DNA of 64,000 nucleotides from Brachionus rotundiformis (GCA_016802295.1 JAESIW010000210.1:620001-684000); one strand, 5' to 3'; positions 18,340 through 27,485 are shown, numbered from the stretch's first letter. Notes: a model not told the origin generated them from the letters alone. Program-made: numbers and translations.

Positions 18340-19290
18340 ATGAAAATAGAATATACAACGCAAATACAAACTATAGCTAAATACTTACAAAGCAATGCAA
18401 ATAAAGAATTTACCGCCAGACAATTAGCAGAATGGTTGGTGGAAAACTACCCAGAAATGGCAGAGGCCAAGCGAAATAATACGAACCGAGATTTATCTGG
18501 CAATAAATTAACAATCCAAATAGCATCAGAGATTAATCGTATGCCTGTTATAGAGAAGTTAATAAAAAATTACGATATTTCTATAACCACAGAAAGACCA
18601 AGAAAATACTATTATAAATTAACAGAACCAGAAAACAAACCAAAAAAGCAAATAGACGCAGAAAGTAAAGCAGAAAAAGATTTATATCCGTTATTATCTA
18701 AACTTATATTACAAGACTTTAAAGTGTACAGCAAACGCATTAATGAACAAAAATCAGATAAATCCAATGGTAAGGGTTATAATAAGTGGTTACACCCAGA
18801 TATTGTTGGTATGCAACCTTTGTTTGAAGATATAGAAGACGATGAAGTAAAAAAATGTATAAGTAACTACAGTATGCAAAATAAATTTAGTTTATGGTCG
18901 TTTGAAGTAAAAAAAGATTTAAATCAAAGCAACTTAAGAGAAAGTTTTTTTCAAACCGTTAGTAATTCTTCGTGGGCTAATAATTCATATTTAGTTACGG
19001 GCTCTAACGTTATACAAAATATTATGCTCGAATTAACTATGTTGTGCAATTTACACGGTATTGGAGTAATTGAATTAATTACAAATACCGAAGATGAGGT
19101 TGAGGCTAGAGTTGTTATTGCTTGCAAAAGCAAAAAAACTGTAGATTGGAAAACTATAGATAGAATAGCAAAAGCAAATCCAGATTTTAAAAAATATGTT
19201 GAGTTAATAAATAAATATTGCCATAATAACAAAATTATTGAGGAACCTAAAGGTAAGGGTTGGGAAGAATACCCTACAGAAGAAGATTAA
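18340..19290 (+). CDS. HrgA-like protein (COG2958-type, predicted HTH plus nuclease-like domain)
   Basis: 316-aa soluble protein. The N-terminus (about 1-110) resembles a HARE/winged-helix domain: FTARQLAEWLVENYPEMAEAK, then RPRKYYYKL. The C-terminal half (about 120-290) looks like the restriction-endonuclease-like COG2958/HrgA family, including WLHPDIVGMQPLFEDIEDDEV and LWSFEVKKDLN, a candidate nuclease core with acidic and Lys residues. HrgA-type genes usually travel with restriction-modification genes, but none adjoins here. It has a strong AAAGGAG site. It sits between ubiU and ubiV, its stop overlapping the convergent coaX stop by four bases, which suggests late insertion into a ubi cluster. 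Confidence 0.65.
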   Translation: MKIEYTTQIQTIAKYLQSNANKEFTARQLAEWLVENYPEMAEAKRNNTNRDLSGNKLTIQIASEINRMPVIEKLIKNYDISITTERPRKYYYKLTEPENKPKKQIDAESKAEKDLYPLLSKLILQDFKVYSKRINEQKSDKSNGKGYNKWLHPDIVGMQPLFEDIEDDEVKKCISNYSMQNKFSLWSFEVKKDLNQSNLRESFFQTVSNSSWANNSYLVTGSNVIQNIMLELTMLCNLHGIGVIELITNTEDEVEARVVIACKSKKTVDWKTIDRIAKANPDFKKYVELINKYCHNNKIIEEPKGKGWEEYPTEED

Positions 19291-20102
19291 ACCACCCCCT
19301 GCAAGTGCCACATAGCTAAAAAAATTATGTTTTGGTTTAGCTGTACTGTTGCTGGTTGCAGTTGGTTATTATATAAGTGTAATTTAGGTAAGTGTTGGTG
19401 TATTAACGGGCTTAGCCCTCCGGTTATAATTACTTGCTGTATATTTTGCGTTTGTTGTAACGCTTGTTGTAATAAATTATGCACTAAACCAACATAGCCA
19501 AAAAAGGTTCCGCCGTGTATTGCCTGCTGTGTAGTGTTGCCTAACACACTATCTACTGCCTGTGGGCTTAGCTGGGGTAGTAAATCTGTTTGTTTATGCA
19601 ACGCATTATACATAGTTTGCAAACCTGTTGTAATGGCTACTCCGCTTAATAAACCAGTATGCGTAGTGTGTTGTAATACCGTTGCGGTGCCACAATCTAA
19701 TATTAAACTATTTTGTTGCAATACCCTAATACTGTAAAAACTTTTTAATAAAATATCTAGCCCAACCTGGCTTAAAGGCGTTTGCTTAGTGCTTACATAC
19801 GGTGCAAAATTATTACTATGTAAAAAATAGTAATTTAAATTTAATTGCTGTAATATTTGCTGTAATAAAATATTTTTACTAGGCACAACCGAAGAAACCC
19901 CAACCACAATATTTATAGGCTGTATATTAATACTTTGCAAAAAATCTGTAAAAAAACTAATTAAGGTATTTTGCAAATTATTTACATTAATCTGCTTATA
20001 ATTAATGTAATTTTTATGTAAAATTTTAGTAGATTTATTACTAAACAATACTGCTTTTAAGGTAGAATTTCCTAAGTCTATTGCTATAAAATGCGTTGCC
20101 AT
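19287..20102 (-). CDS. coaX: Type III pantothenate kinase
   Basis: Phosphorylates pantothenate in the first step of CoA synthesis; ASKHA-fold enzyme, 271 aa. The phosphate loop IDLGNSTLKAVLF is at residues 8-20, the central LDCGTATVLQ near 139, and the type III signature SGVAITTGLQTMYNAL near 153-168. It is divergent from ubiV and convergent with the HrgA-like gene. Gln-rich runs are encoded by CAA repeats. Confidence 0.9.
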   Translation of the reverse strand: MATHFIAIDLGNSTLKAVLFSNKSTKILHKNYINYKQINVNNLQNTLISFFTDFLQSINIQPINIVVGVSSVVPSKNILLQQILQQLNLNYYFLHSNNFAPYVSTKQTPLSQVGLDILLKSFYSIRVLQQNSLILDCGTATVLQHTTHTGLLSGVAITTGLQTMYNALHKQTDLLPQLSPQAVDSVLGNTTQQAIHGGTFFGYVGLVHNLLQQALQQTQNIQQVIITGGLSPLIHQHLPKLHLYNNQLQPATVQLNQNIIFLAMWHLQGVV

Positions 20103-20137
20103 AATATTATTTTAGTTACTATAATAATAAGTATAGC

Positions 20138-20154
20138 ATACAATTAAATTGTAT
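20138..20154. promoter_or_regulatory. Palindrome in the coaX-ubiV divergent region
   Basis: ATACAATT-A-AATTGTAT, perfect 8-bp arms around one base, between two divergent genes. It could be an operator; no known family consensus matches well. Confidence 0.35.
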
Positions 20155-20170
20155 AAAGTTAACAAAAACT

Positions 20171-20191
20171 ATGTTAATATATTACTAACAT
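20171..20191. promoter_or_regulatory. Inverted repeat upstream of ubiV
   Basis: ATGTTA-N9-TAACAT, 41 bp before the ubiV start. E. coli ubiUV and ubiT are under Fnr control, but this sequence does not match the FNR consensus TTGAT-N4-ATCAA. Confidence 0.3.
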
Positions 20192-20231
20192 ACTATATTT
20201 TAAATTAACAATAAAAAAGGTTGTTTTAAAT

Positions 20232-21149
20232 ATGCAAACAAATAATTACAAAATTACCCTTGGCCCATGTCTATTTAACTGGAAAGTAAACGATTGGAGA
20301 GACTTTTATTTTAAAATGGCAGATAACCCCAACATAAACGAAGTTTACATAGGCGAGGTAGTTTGCATTAAGCGTTTTCCTTTTTTTGAAGTAGCCTTTA
20401 AAGAAGTTATAGAACGCTTACAAGCTAGCGGTAAAACCGTTAATTTATCTTCTTTTTCTTTATTATTAAGCAAATTAGAAGTAAACTCTAACAAAAAAAT
20501 GCTACAAACTTTTGAAAACCTACCAATGGAAGCCAACGATGTTGGTATACTACCACTGCTACACAACAAACCGCACATAGTAGGCCCTACCATTAACGTT
20601 TATAACGAATACACCGCAAAAACTTTAGCAGAAAAAGGTGCTTACCGAATCTGTTTTCCGTACGAAATAGAAAAAAGTGCATTAGAAGTAATTAGTAAAG
20701 CTATTCCAAATACTGAAAAAGAGGTTTTTGCTTTTGGTAGAATGCCGTTAGCTATTGCCGCCAGATGCTACCATGCTAGAATTCATAACACCACTAAAGA
20801 AGATTGCAGATACGTTTGCGAAAAAGACTACAACGCCAAACCAATACAAACTACCACCGGCGAAGACTTTTTAGCAGTAAACGGCACACAAACAATGTCT
20901 TTTAGTTTTAATAATTTAATTGTAGAAGCACAACAATTACTTGATATTGGAGTTAATATTTTTAGAATATCGCCACATTACATGGATATGAACAGCGTTA
21001 TTAATTTGTTTAAAGCCGTGCTAGATAAAAAAATGGATGGCAACGAAGCCTTAGCTAAAATGCAACCTTTACTGCCTAGCGGTAGCAAATTTGCCAACGG
21101 CTTTTTTTATGGTGGTGCCGGCAGAGATATGATGCGCAGTACAGAGTAA
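20232..21149 (+). CDS. ubiV: O2-independent ubiquinone biosynthesis protein UbiV (U32 family)
   Basis: 305-aa U32-family partner of UbiU. It begins ITLGPCLFNWKVNDWRDFY and contains EVYIGEVVCIKRFPFFE (the first Fe-S cysteine). The cluster AARCYHARIHNTTKEDCRYVCEKDY supplies the other three. The length matches E. coli UbiV. It lies about 2 kb after ubiU, separated by the HrgA-like gene and coaX. An AAGG site is upstream. Confidence 0.92.
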   Translation: MQTNNYKITLGPCLFNWKVNDWRDFYFKMADNPNINEVYIGEVVCIKRFPFFEVAFKEVIERLQASGKTVNLSSFSLLLSKLEVNSNKKMLQTFENLPMEANDVGILPLLHNKPHIVGPTINVYNEYTAKTLAEKGAYRICFPYEIEKSALEVISKAIPNTEKEVFAFGRMPLAIAARCYHARIHNTTKEDCRYVCEKDYNAKPIQTTTGEDFLAVNGTQTMSFSFNNLIVEAQQLLDIGVNIFRISPHYMDMNSVINLFKAVLDKKMDGNEALAKMQPLLPSGSKFANGFFYGGAGRDMMRSTE

Positions 21150-21172
21150 CCCTTTGTTAATATAGCATAATA

Positions 21173-21763
21173 ATGAATACAGCAGACCTAGAGAGCTTAA
21201 AAACCAGTATATTTTATTTACATATTGCAGAACTTAAAGCAATTGCACATAGTTTAAATATTACTTGCATTGGCGATAAAACCTTTATTGCAAATAATAT
21301 TATTGCGTTTTTAAGCACAGGTAAGCAAATAGCTGTAGTTAAAGTGCCTGCAATAAGCAAGGCTAAGCCAAACACTATTTACCCTATACACAAAAATGCT
21401 TTAATGTTAAAAGGCGATTTTAAAAATACTGGCAAACATAAAGATTTTTTAAAACAACTAATAGGTAAAAACTACAAAACTAAAGTAGCAGGTATAGATT
21501 GGCTAAACCAACGCTGGTTGCAGGGTAATCCACCTACTTATGCCCAATTTGCAGAATTTTATAAAACCATTGCCAACCAACCTTTACAAGAAAAAGCTAG
21601 CTTGCGTTTAAATAATTTTACTAAAAATTATGCTAAACAAAACCCTAAAGCATCTATACAAGAAATTACACAAAAATGGGAAGAACTTAGGCTACACCAC
21701 AAACAAATTACATTAAGTTTAGTTAATAAATACAAACACACCGTGCAAAACTTATTGTTTTAA
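21173..21763 (+). CDS. SAP domain / DUF6434 protein
   Basis: 196-aa protein. The N-terminus (about 8-50) resembles a SAP-type helix-extended-loop-helix, which in other proteins binds nucleic acid. The rest matches the DUF6434 layout as I know it: the core MLKGDFKNTGKHKDFLKQLIG, then GIDWLNQRWLQGNPPTY and a C-terminal helix with EITQKWEELR. Function is unknown. It follows ubiV by 23 bp and could share its transcript, but a link to quinone synthesis is not implied. Confidence 0.75.
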   Translation: MNTADLESLKTSIFYLHIAELKAIAHSLNITCIGDKTFIANNIIAFLSTGKQIAVVKVPAISKAKPNTIYPIHKNALMLKGDFKNTGKHKDFLKQLIGKNYKTKVAGIDWLNQRWLQGNPPTYAQFAEFYKTIANQPLQEKASLRLNNFTKNYAKQNPKASIQEITQKWEELRLHHKQITLSLVNKYKHTVQNLLF

Positions 21764-21800
21764 AATAAGCTTTGCGTTGGTATGTGTTACAACAAAAGAA

Positions 21801-23357
21801 TTAAAATTTACGCTTAAAATTATTATTAGCGTTATTACTACGTTTAGGTTTGCTAAAGCCAGAACTATTGCGGTTTGCATTGGGTTTTGCATTGGGTTTT
21901 GCATTAGGTTTTGTACTACTGGTAGCGTTAGGTTTTGCTTTATTGGTAGCATTAGATTTTGCAACCGGCCTAAATGCATCTGCACTGCTTTTGGTAGCTG
22001 GTTTTTTACTAAAGCCAGATTTAACAAAATTAGCTATAGATTTACCAAACTTACTTTTTTTAACAAAGCCTGTGTTGTTAAAATCTACATCGTTAGCAAC
22101 TAAACTTTCTTGGTTTTGCAACGGATTAAACTGCTTTTTACCACTACGTGCCGTATTGCTTTTGTTGGTTTGCGTTGCATTATAAGTTTTAGCATTGCCG
22201 TTTTTACCTGTACTATTGCCAAATTTACTAGCTTTAGTTTTTTTTGGTTTAGCAGATTTGTTAGCTTTTGGGTTTTCGTTAGGGTTTAATAAATAATAAA
22301 TAGCTTTCCATTTATCTTTTTCTTGGTTAGAAACAAACGAAACCGCTTCGCCACTTTGCCCTGCTCTGCCGGTTCTACCTATACGGTGAATGTAATCTTC
22401 TGGGCATTGGGGTAAATCGTAATTAATTACGTGTTGCACATGCGGAATATCCAACCCTCTGGCGGCAATATCTGTGGCTATTAATACGTTAAATTTTTTG
22501 GCTCTAAAGTCTGCAGTTATTTTTTCACGCTTATTGTGGCGTAAGTCTCCGTGTAACGCATCGCTTTTAAAATCTAAAGTTTTAAGTTTTTTAGCCATGC
22601 GTTCTGCGTTGTATTTAGTTTTTACAAATACAATAACGCTTCCTTCTCTAGAATTTAGCTGTACTAGTAGTTCGTTATGCTTATCGGCTTCGGCAATGTT
22701 AATAATTTCTTGCTTAATTTTTTCTACCGGAGTAGAAGAATCGCCAATAAAGATTTTTTCTGGGTTGTTCATATAATTAGCAGATAAATCTACAATATTT
22801 TGCGGAAAAGTTGCAGAAAACAACAAAGTTTGTTTGCCTTGCGGAATATGTTTAATAATTTCGTTAATTTGAATAGAAAAACCCATATCTAACATGCGGT
22901 CGGTTTCATCTAACACTAAAAACTTAACTGCACTTAAATTTAGGCTATTACGTTTTAAATGGTCGTTAATTCTACCAGGGGTGCCAACAATAATGTTTGG
23001 TTTTCTTTGTAAATCGTTAAGTTGCTTGCCTATGCTTTCGCCACCAATTAACAAAGCCACTTTACAAGGGCTACCTTTACTTAGCAAAGATGTAAAGGTT
23101 TTTAATACTTGGGTTGCTAGCTCTCTGGTTGGTGTAATAATAATAGCGGTTTGCTTAGGGTTGTTGTGCAAAGCAGAAACAATAGGTATAGCAAAAGCGC
23201 CAGTTTTACCGGTGCCGGTTTTAGAAGATACTAAAAGGTCTTTACCGTTTAAAACTAACGGAATAGCCTGTTGTTGCACTTGGGTTGGGTTGGTAAAATT
23301 TAAATTGTTTAAAGCCGTTAAAACGGTTGGGTGTAAGTTAAAAGAGTTAAATGTCAT
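21801..23357 (-). CDS. DEAD-box ATP-dependent RNA helicase (RhlE-like)
   Basis: 518-aa RNA helicase. All core motifs are visible: Q motif NPTQVQQQAIP, motif I SSKTGTGKTGAF, Ia PTRELATQV, II DETD (an Ala to Thr variant of DEAD), III SATF, V ATDIAARGLD and VI HRIGRTGRAG. From about residue 375 the tail is basic, low-complexity and Lys/Asn/Ser-rich, ending in KPNA repeats. Such tails bind RNA and are common in cold-shock or ribosome-assembly helicases. A leader of about 400 bp without genes lies upstream. Confidence 0.93.
   Translation of the reverse strand: MTFNSFNLHPTVLTALNNLNFTNPTQVQQQAIPLVLNGKDLLVSSKTGTGKTGAFAIPIVSALHNNPKQTAIIITPTRELATQVLKTFTSLLSKGSPCKVALLIGGESIGKQLNDLQRKPNIIVGTPGRINDHLKRNSLNLSAVKFLVLDETDRMLDMGFSIQINEIIKHIPQGKQTLLFSATFPQNIVDLSANYMNNPEKIFIGDSSTPVEKIKQEIINIAEADKHNELLVQLNSREGSVIVFVKTKYNAERMAKKLKTLDFKSDALHGDLRHNKREKITADFRAKKFNVLIATDIAARGLDIPHVQHVINYDLPQCPEDYIHRIGRTGRAGQSGEAVSFVSNQEKDKWKAIYYLLNPNENPKANKSAKPKKTKASKFGNSTGKNGNAKTYNATQTNKSNTARSGKKQFNPLQNQESLVANDVDFNNTGFVKKSKFGKSIANFVKSGFSKKPATKSSADAFRPVAKSNATNKAKPNATSSTKPNAKPNAKPNANRNSSGFSKPKRSNNANNNFKRKF
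21876..21912 (-). repeat. 12-bp tandem repeat encoding Lys-Pro-Asn-Ala
   Basis: GCATTGGGTTTT units (plus strand) repeated about three times with one variant, in frame in the helicase tail. This explains the apparent reading frames on the opposite strand here. Confidence 0.6.
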
Positions 23358-23762
23358 ATAAAAAAATAAACCTGTATAAATTAAAAATTAAGAGACTTCC
23401 TACAAACAAAAGTATGTTGTGGTTTTTATTGCAACTCTTAATAAAACGTTGTATAGGATTGGTATTTTCTATGAACTGTTATAAAATTAGAACGGCAAAA
23501 GTAAATGCTCTTTAAATACAGTATATACGCTTTTTAACATTTTGCAAGCTATTTAACACTTTTACAGCATTTAATAGCCTTTGTTTTTTTGTGGGTTTAC
23601 TAAAAATAAAAATATGATATGATATTATGTAATTAGTGTAAGGTGCGGTAGGCAAAATTATTTTACTAAATATTTTGCATTGCAAGCACTTAACTACAAT
23701 TATTAAATATCGCTTTAAAATATACTAAAGCTTGTTACCATGGCTTTAGCAACACAACAATT
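23358..23762. other. Gene-free region between helicase and tRNA-Ser
   Basis: About 400 bp with no credible gene. It would contain the minus-strand leader of the helicase mRNA and the tRNA promoter. A small hairpin, CTAAAGC...GCTTTAG, lies at about 23724-23748, with no T-run. Nothing else was recognised. Confidence 0.4.
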
Positions 23763-23852
23763 GGAGAGATGGCCGAGTGGCTTAAGGCACACGCTTGGAA
23801 AGCGTGCATAGGGTTAAACCTATCGGGGGTTCGAATCCCCCTTTCTCCGCCA
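23763..23852 (+). tRNA. tRNA-Ser (anticodon GGA)
   Basis: 90-nt class II tRNA with encoded CCA. Acceptor GGAGAGA (23763-23769) pairs with TTTCTCC (23842-23848), with G23849 and CCA 23850-23852. The anticodon stem CACGC/GCGTG encloses TTGGAAA, with GGA at 23797-23799. The long variable arm is ATAGGGTTAAACCTAT. The 3' end serves as the attachment site of the downstream island. Confidence 0.97.
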
Positions 23853-23856
23853 TTTT
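23826..23856 (+). repeat. attL: left direct repeat in the tRNA-Ser 3' end
   Basis: 31-bp segment covering the T arm, acceptor, CCA and TTTT. It matches 34367-34397 at 28 of 31 positions; all three differences are G to A or C to T in the distal copy. Confidence 0.85.
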
Positions 23857-24044
23857 ACTATTTTCTAACTTTTTTCCGACTTCACTATCCGCCGTTAAGC
23901 TAGCCATCAAAAGCCCAGCGTTCGTGGGGTTTTCGGAGATAGGCAATCCCATTCAAGGCACCTTTCATTCACATATATTTTGGTATTTCAGGCTCAAATC
24001 TCGGGCAAATGGTCTCTGTTTCTCTGGGCATGTCCACTTTGTTC

Positions 24045-24075
24045 AAAAACAAAACCCCTTATAAACTGGGGTTTT
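24045..24075 (-). terminator. Terminator of the island operon
   Basis: AAAACCCC (24051-24058) and GGGGTTTT (24068-24075) form a perfect 8-bp stem. Read on the minus strand it is followed by a T-rich run (TTTTGTTTTTG), downstream of the last operon gene. Confidence 0.65.
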
Positions 24076-24117
24076 AGGACTGTTTGCCTTTATCTTTTCA
24101 TTTGTTGCCCCAGAAGT

Positions 24118-24507
24118 TTATAGTAACTTTAACTCTTTGAATAAGTCATCCTTGGTTTTATCAATCTCTCGATGAGCATTTTCATATTTTTGTTTAAGAT
24201 CTTTGTTTGCAAGTAGTGTTGATATTTTTTCTGATTTATAATCAGCAGCATATGGTTCTATTACAAAAATATTTTCAGGCTTAACGTCGTTGTCATCTGC
24301 ACTAATTTCTCTTACAGTTTTCCTATCTGGAAAAGCTAAATCTTTTGTTAAATCGCCCTTAGAATAATCATTGAATGTTTTTGCAAAAGATGTTTTCATA
24401 GCACCATTTGGCGCATAAATTGCAAATTTTCTGTTGCTAAAGACAAATTCTTATTCAAGTTTTTTTATACCATAACAATATTCAAGATTTATTTTTAACT
24501 TTTCCAT
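24118..24507 (-). pseudogene. AAA-type ATPase remnant with in-frame stop
   Basis: A frame starts at ATG 24507, one base after the res stop, and runs to 24118. It is interrupted by TAA at 24453-24451 after 18 codons (ending IKKLE). Beyond the stop the frame continues with FAIYAPNGAMKTSFAKTF, a P-loop in which the usual last Gly is Met. A PENIFVIEP segment and a charged helical end follow. The whole is 130 codons, far shorter than the several-hundred-residue ATPases of this kind, so the C-terminus is also missing. An ATG at 24399 could still start a 93-aa product, but it lacks the first half of the P-loop. Confidence 0.7.
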
Positions 24508-24508
24508 T

Positions 24509-27475
24509 TTATTTAACTCCAGATGTGGCTCTATCCATAAACGTTTCATAATTACTGGCCACAATGTAGTTTGTCTCTTCACCAAGGGCTTTAAAATGTT
24601 TATGTCCGCATTCACTTTTAGCTTTTTCTACGTCACGTAACATATCTTTAAAAATAGTACCTTTGCTTTCAACCACGAAATACAACTTTTCTTGACCATC
24701 AAGTTCAAATAACACTGCCCAGTCAGGATTGTACGATCCAAGGGGAGTTTCAATCTTAAACCAACCTGGTAGCTTAGCGTAAACTTTAACTTCATCATTC
24801 TTTTCAAAGGATTGAGCAAGACCGGATTCGATATCTGAATCATAAACAACATGGTTATAAGCAGATTTTTTAGCTTCGATCATATTTTTGTTTAAATATC
24901 CAATCAGCTCCTCGCTTTTAAAAAGCTCTTGTGCGTAAAAATGTTCGTCACCAATTTTGTGGTATTTAATGCCATCTACTATAAAGCGACGCATTTCACG
25001 CTTAATAACTTCTTTCGCCTCATCAATGAATTTCTGAGGGTTATTCTTAAAGTCGTTCAGGCGACCACTCTTAATCAAGATATCAAGAATAGACTTTCGT
25101 TTCAAGTTTGTTTCATTTTGTAGGTAGCTTAAAATATCTGGTATTTGATAATCACGCACATCATACAAATGAGTGCTTTCTTGGCTATCCGTAATAATAA
25201 CACCAGCTTTACCAATTTCAGTTTTTGCACGAGTATAATTAAATTTTGCTTTTCCAACAATCAAATTCTTTTTAATGCTTTCCGCACATTTTGTAATCAG
25301 CTTCTCAGGATCAAAGTCCACATTGTAGACTGTTTTGTATTTAATGCGATCCCATAGTTCCTTAAACTCAGTACTATAAAACACGGCTTTATTTAAACCT
25401 ACTGTCCGTTTATCATCGTTATTTTTAATATTTAGACCTCCGGCAACTTTTTTAAGAGTAGCTATTATATCTTCACGATGTTCTTCAAATTGCTCTAGAA
25501 GTTCAACCTTGTCTTCCTTTAAGGCTTTCTTAAGCTCATCAGTTACTCTACCTCTATCGTCAATATACTTACTTTCCAGCAAGTTCTTCCAAATTATTTC
25601 CGAAGCCTCAGCACCCAAAAAGGCTTGCTCGCCATTTTCTTTTTCAATAACGATATTTGCAAAGCTGTGGTCTTCAATAATGCCAAATTTAATGCCTTCC
25701 TCTTTTTCAATTTCTTTCTGCAAACCTTCAACAAAATCTTCATAGGATTCATTAGCCATAACAGTAAGCGTATTTACATCAAATCCGTGAACACGTTCTC
25801 CGTCTTGATTAACGGATATACGCAACCCACGTCCTATTTCTTGGCGTTTCTTGATAGTTGATTTTGTTTCATTCAGCGTGCAGATTTGAAAAACATTCGG
25901 ATTGTCCCAGCCTTCTTTTAATGCAGAGTGAGAAAAGATAAACTTTAGCTTAGAATCAAAGCTAAGTAGTTTTTCCTTGTCCTTCATAATCAAGCTGTAT
26001 GTATCTTCATCAGCCTTTGTTGTACCGTTAGTATCTTTAAAACCTGTCTTGTCACCAGAAAAATATCCGTTGTGAACGATTTCCGGCAGGCTTGATGTAT
26101 CCATATCCTTGAAGAGAGTATTATACTTTGGTTTTTTGATTGCCTTTGCATATTCTTCCTCAAACATAATGGCGTATTTGCCTTTTTGATCCGGCGCATT
26201 ATAGTCTCGGTAATTTGCTACTTTATCAATAAAGAAAAGACTTAAAACCTTAATACCCATCGGTGTTAGTTTCAGCTCTTTGTCCAAATGCTCTTCAATG
26301 GTTTTGCGGATTTGTAGACGTTTATATTCACCCTCGTTCACTTCGCCAATGGCATGGTGTAAGCGAATAATATCCGGCTTGCTGGTGAAGTCTACATATT
26401 CATTGCCTTCTTCGCAGTAAATATCATTGAGTACATATCCGTCATAGATAGAGCGTCCTCCAGAAATACTAAGCAAGTCATCGCCTTGCTTAACCCATTT
26501 CTCGGTACGTTTTACATTACCTTTTTGCTGTATATCAATTTCAATTTTGGCACGATGACCGTTTTTGTTATCTACGGCTAATAGCTTTATATAAGCTTTG
26601 TTGTGGCCATCTCTCACCTGAATAGAGGCAACCTCTATCTGTTTCACAAGTTTTTGCTCATAGGCATCAATGGAATCCAGCTTATAAATCATATTATGCT
26701 TCTCAACATGCGTAGCTGAATATCGGAAGGTACATAGGGGATTGAGGGACTTAATGGCCTCTGATGATTTGGCGGTGGTGTCCACACTTTGTGGCTCATC
26801 TATAATTACAATCGGGCTGGTGGATTGAATAAAGTCAATCGGTATACCCTGCATTTTATCATTCCAACGATGAATAATATTCGCACTGGTTTCTTTTGAT
26901 GGATCAGTGAAGCTTTTGCGGAAAGCATCAATATTAATCACCATTATCTGGATATAATCATTCGTGGCAAAGCTACGAACTTGCTCTAGGCGGGCAGAGT
27001 CATAGATAAAATAGTCAAACGGCACATTATCGTATTGTTCACGGAAGTGCGTTTCTGTCATTTGCAAAGATTTATAAACACCTTCTTTAATTGCAATACT
27101 TGGCACAACAATAATGAACTTGGTAAAACCGTACTTTTTGTTCATCTCAAAGACGGATCGAAGATAAACATAAGTTTTACCTGTTCCGGTCTCCATTTCA
27201 ATCGTAAAGTCACGGCTTTTTAATTCTTTTGTTTGCTTTAATCCATTGTTAAGCTGAATTTTGCGGACATTGTCCTGTATTTCTTCATCTAATAGACGTA
27301 AGCGGTTACCAAAACCTTTATCTGTGTGATTGGTTAAGGCTTCAAATTCATACATTGCAAGTGAGGGCATAGAGAATGTGGTTTTATTCAGTTCTTGCCC
27401 TTCAAATATATTAACAACAGATTCCCAAGCACGACGTTGGTGATTCTGATTTGGATTAAATTTAATTTTCATCAT
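24509..27475 (-). CDS. Type III restriction enzyme, Res subunit
   Basis: 988-aa ATP-dependent helicase-nuclease that pairs with Mod. The helicase motifs are motif I METGTGKTYVY (near residues 94-104), motif II VIIDEPQS, motif III YSATH and a motif VI-like KKRQEIGRGLRI. The C-terminal nuclease PD-ExK reads NPDWAVLF then VVESKG near 930-955. The length is normal for Res and no break is seen. A GGAGG site precedes ATG 27475. It lies 10 bp downstream of mod. With mod out of frame, Res may be inactive, since type III cleavage needs the Mod-Res complex. Confidence 0.93.
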   Translation of the reverse strand: MMKIKFNPNQNHQRRAWESVVNIFEGQELNKTTFSMPSLAMYEFEALTNHTDKGFGNRLRLLDEEIQDNVRKIQLNNGLKQTKELKSRDFTIEMETGTGKTYVYLRSVFEMNKKYGFTKFIIVVPSIAIKEGVYKSLQMTETHFREQYDNVPFDYFIYDSARLEQVRSFATNDYIQIMVINIDAFRKSFTDPSKETSANIIHRWNDKMQGIPIDFIQSTSPIVIIDEPQSVDTTAKSSEAIKSLNPLCTFRYSATHVEKHNMIYKLDSIDAYEQKLVKQIEVASIQVRDGHNKAYIKLLAVDNKNGHRAKIEIDIQQKGNVKRTEKWVKQGDDLLSISGGRSIYDGYVLNDIYCEEGNEYVDFTSKPDIIRLHHAIGEVNEGEYKRLQIRKTIEEHLDKELKLTPMGIKVLSLFFIDKVANYRDYNAPDQKGKYAIMFEEEYAKAIKKPKYNTLFKDMDTSSLPEIVHNGYFSGDKTGFKDTNGTTKADEDTYSLIMKDKEKLLSFDSKLKFIFSHSALKEGWDNPNVFQICTLNETKSTIKKRQEIGRGLRISVNQDGERVHGFDVNTLTVMANESYEDFVEGLQKEIEKEEGIKFGIIEDHSFANIVIEKENGEQAFLGAEASEIIWKNLLESKYIDDRGRVTDELKKALKEDKVELLEQFEEHREDIIATLKKVAGGLNIKNNDDKRTVGLNKAVFYSTEFKELWDRIKYKTVYNVDFDPEKLITKCAESIKKNLIVGKAKFNYTRAKTEIGKAGVIITDSQESTHLYDVRDYQIPDILSYLQNETNLKRKSILDILIKSGRLNDFKNNPQKFIDEAKEVIKREMRRFIVDGIKYHKIGDEHFYAQELFKSEELIGYLNKNMIEAKKSAYNHVVYDSDIESGLAQSFEKNDEVKVYAKLPGWFKIETPLGSYNPDWAVLFELDGQEKLYFVVESKGTIFKDMLRDVEKAKSECGHKHFKALGEETNYIVASNYETFMDRATSGVK

Positions 27476-27485
27476 ATATAACCTC

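Noticed and set aside
21777..22185. Open frames on the plus strand opposite the helicase tail
   Set aside because: They are shadows of the Lys-Pro-Asn-Ala repeat region; repeated codons keep the opposite strand open. No ribosome site or family match.
23795..24064. Plus-strand frame of 89 codons starting inside tRNA-Ser
   Set aside because: It begins in the tRNA anticodon region and runs through the island edge; the first residues are translation of the tRNA itself, and no domain follows.
25509..25861. Plus-strand frames inside the res gene
   Set aside because: They overlap the conserved Res coding region in antisense with no supporting signal.
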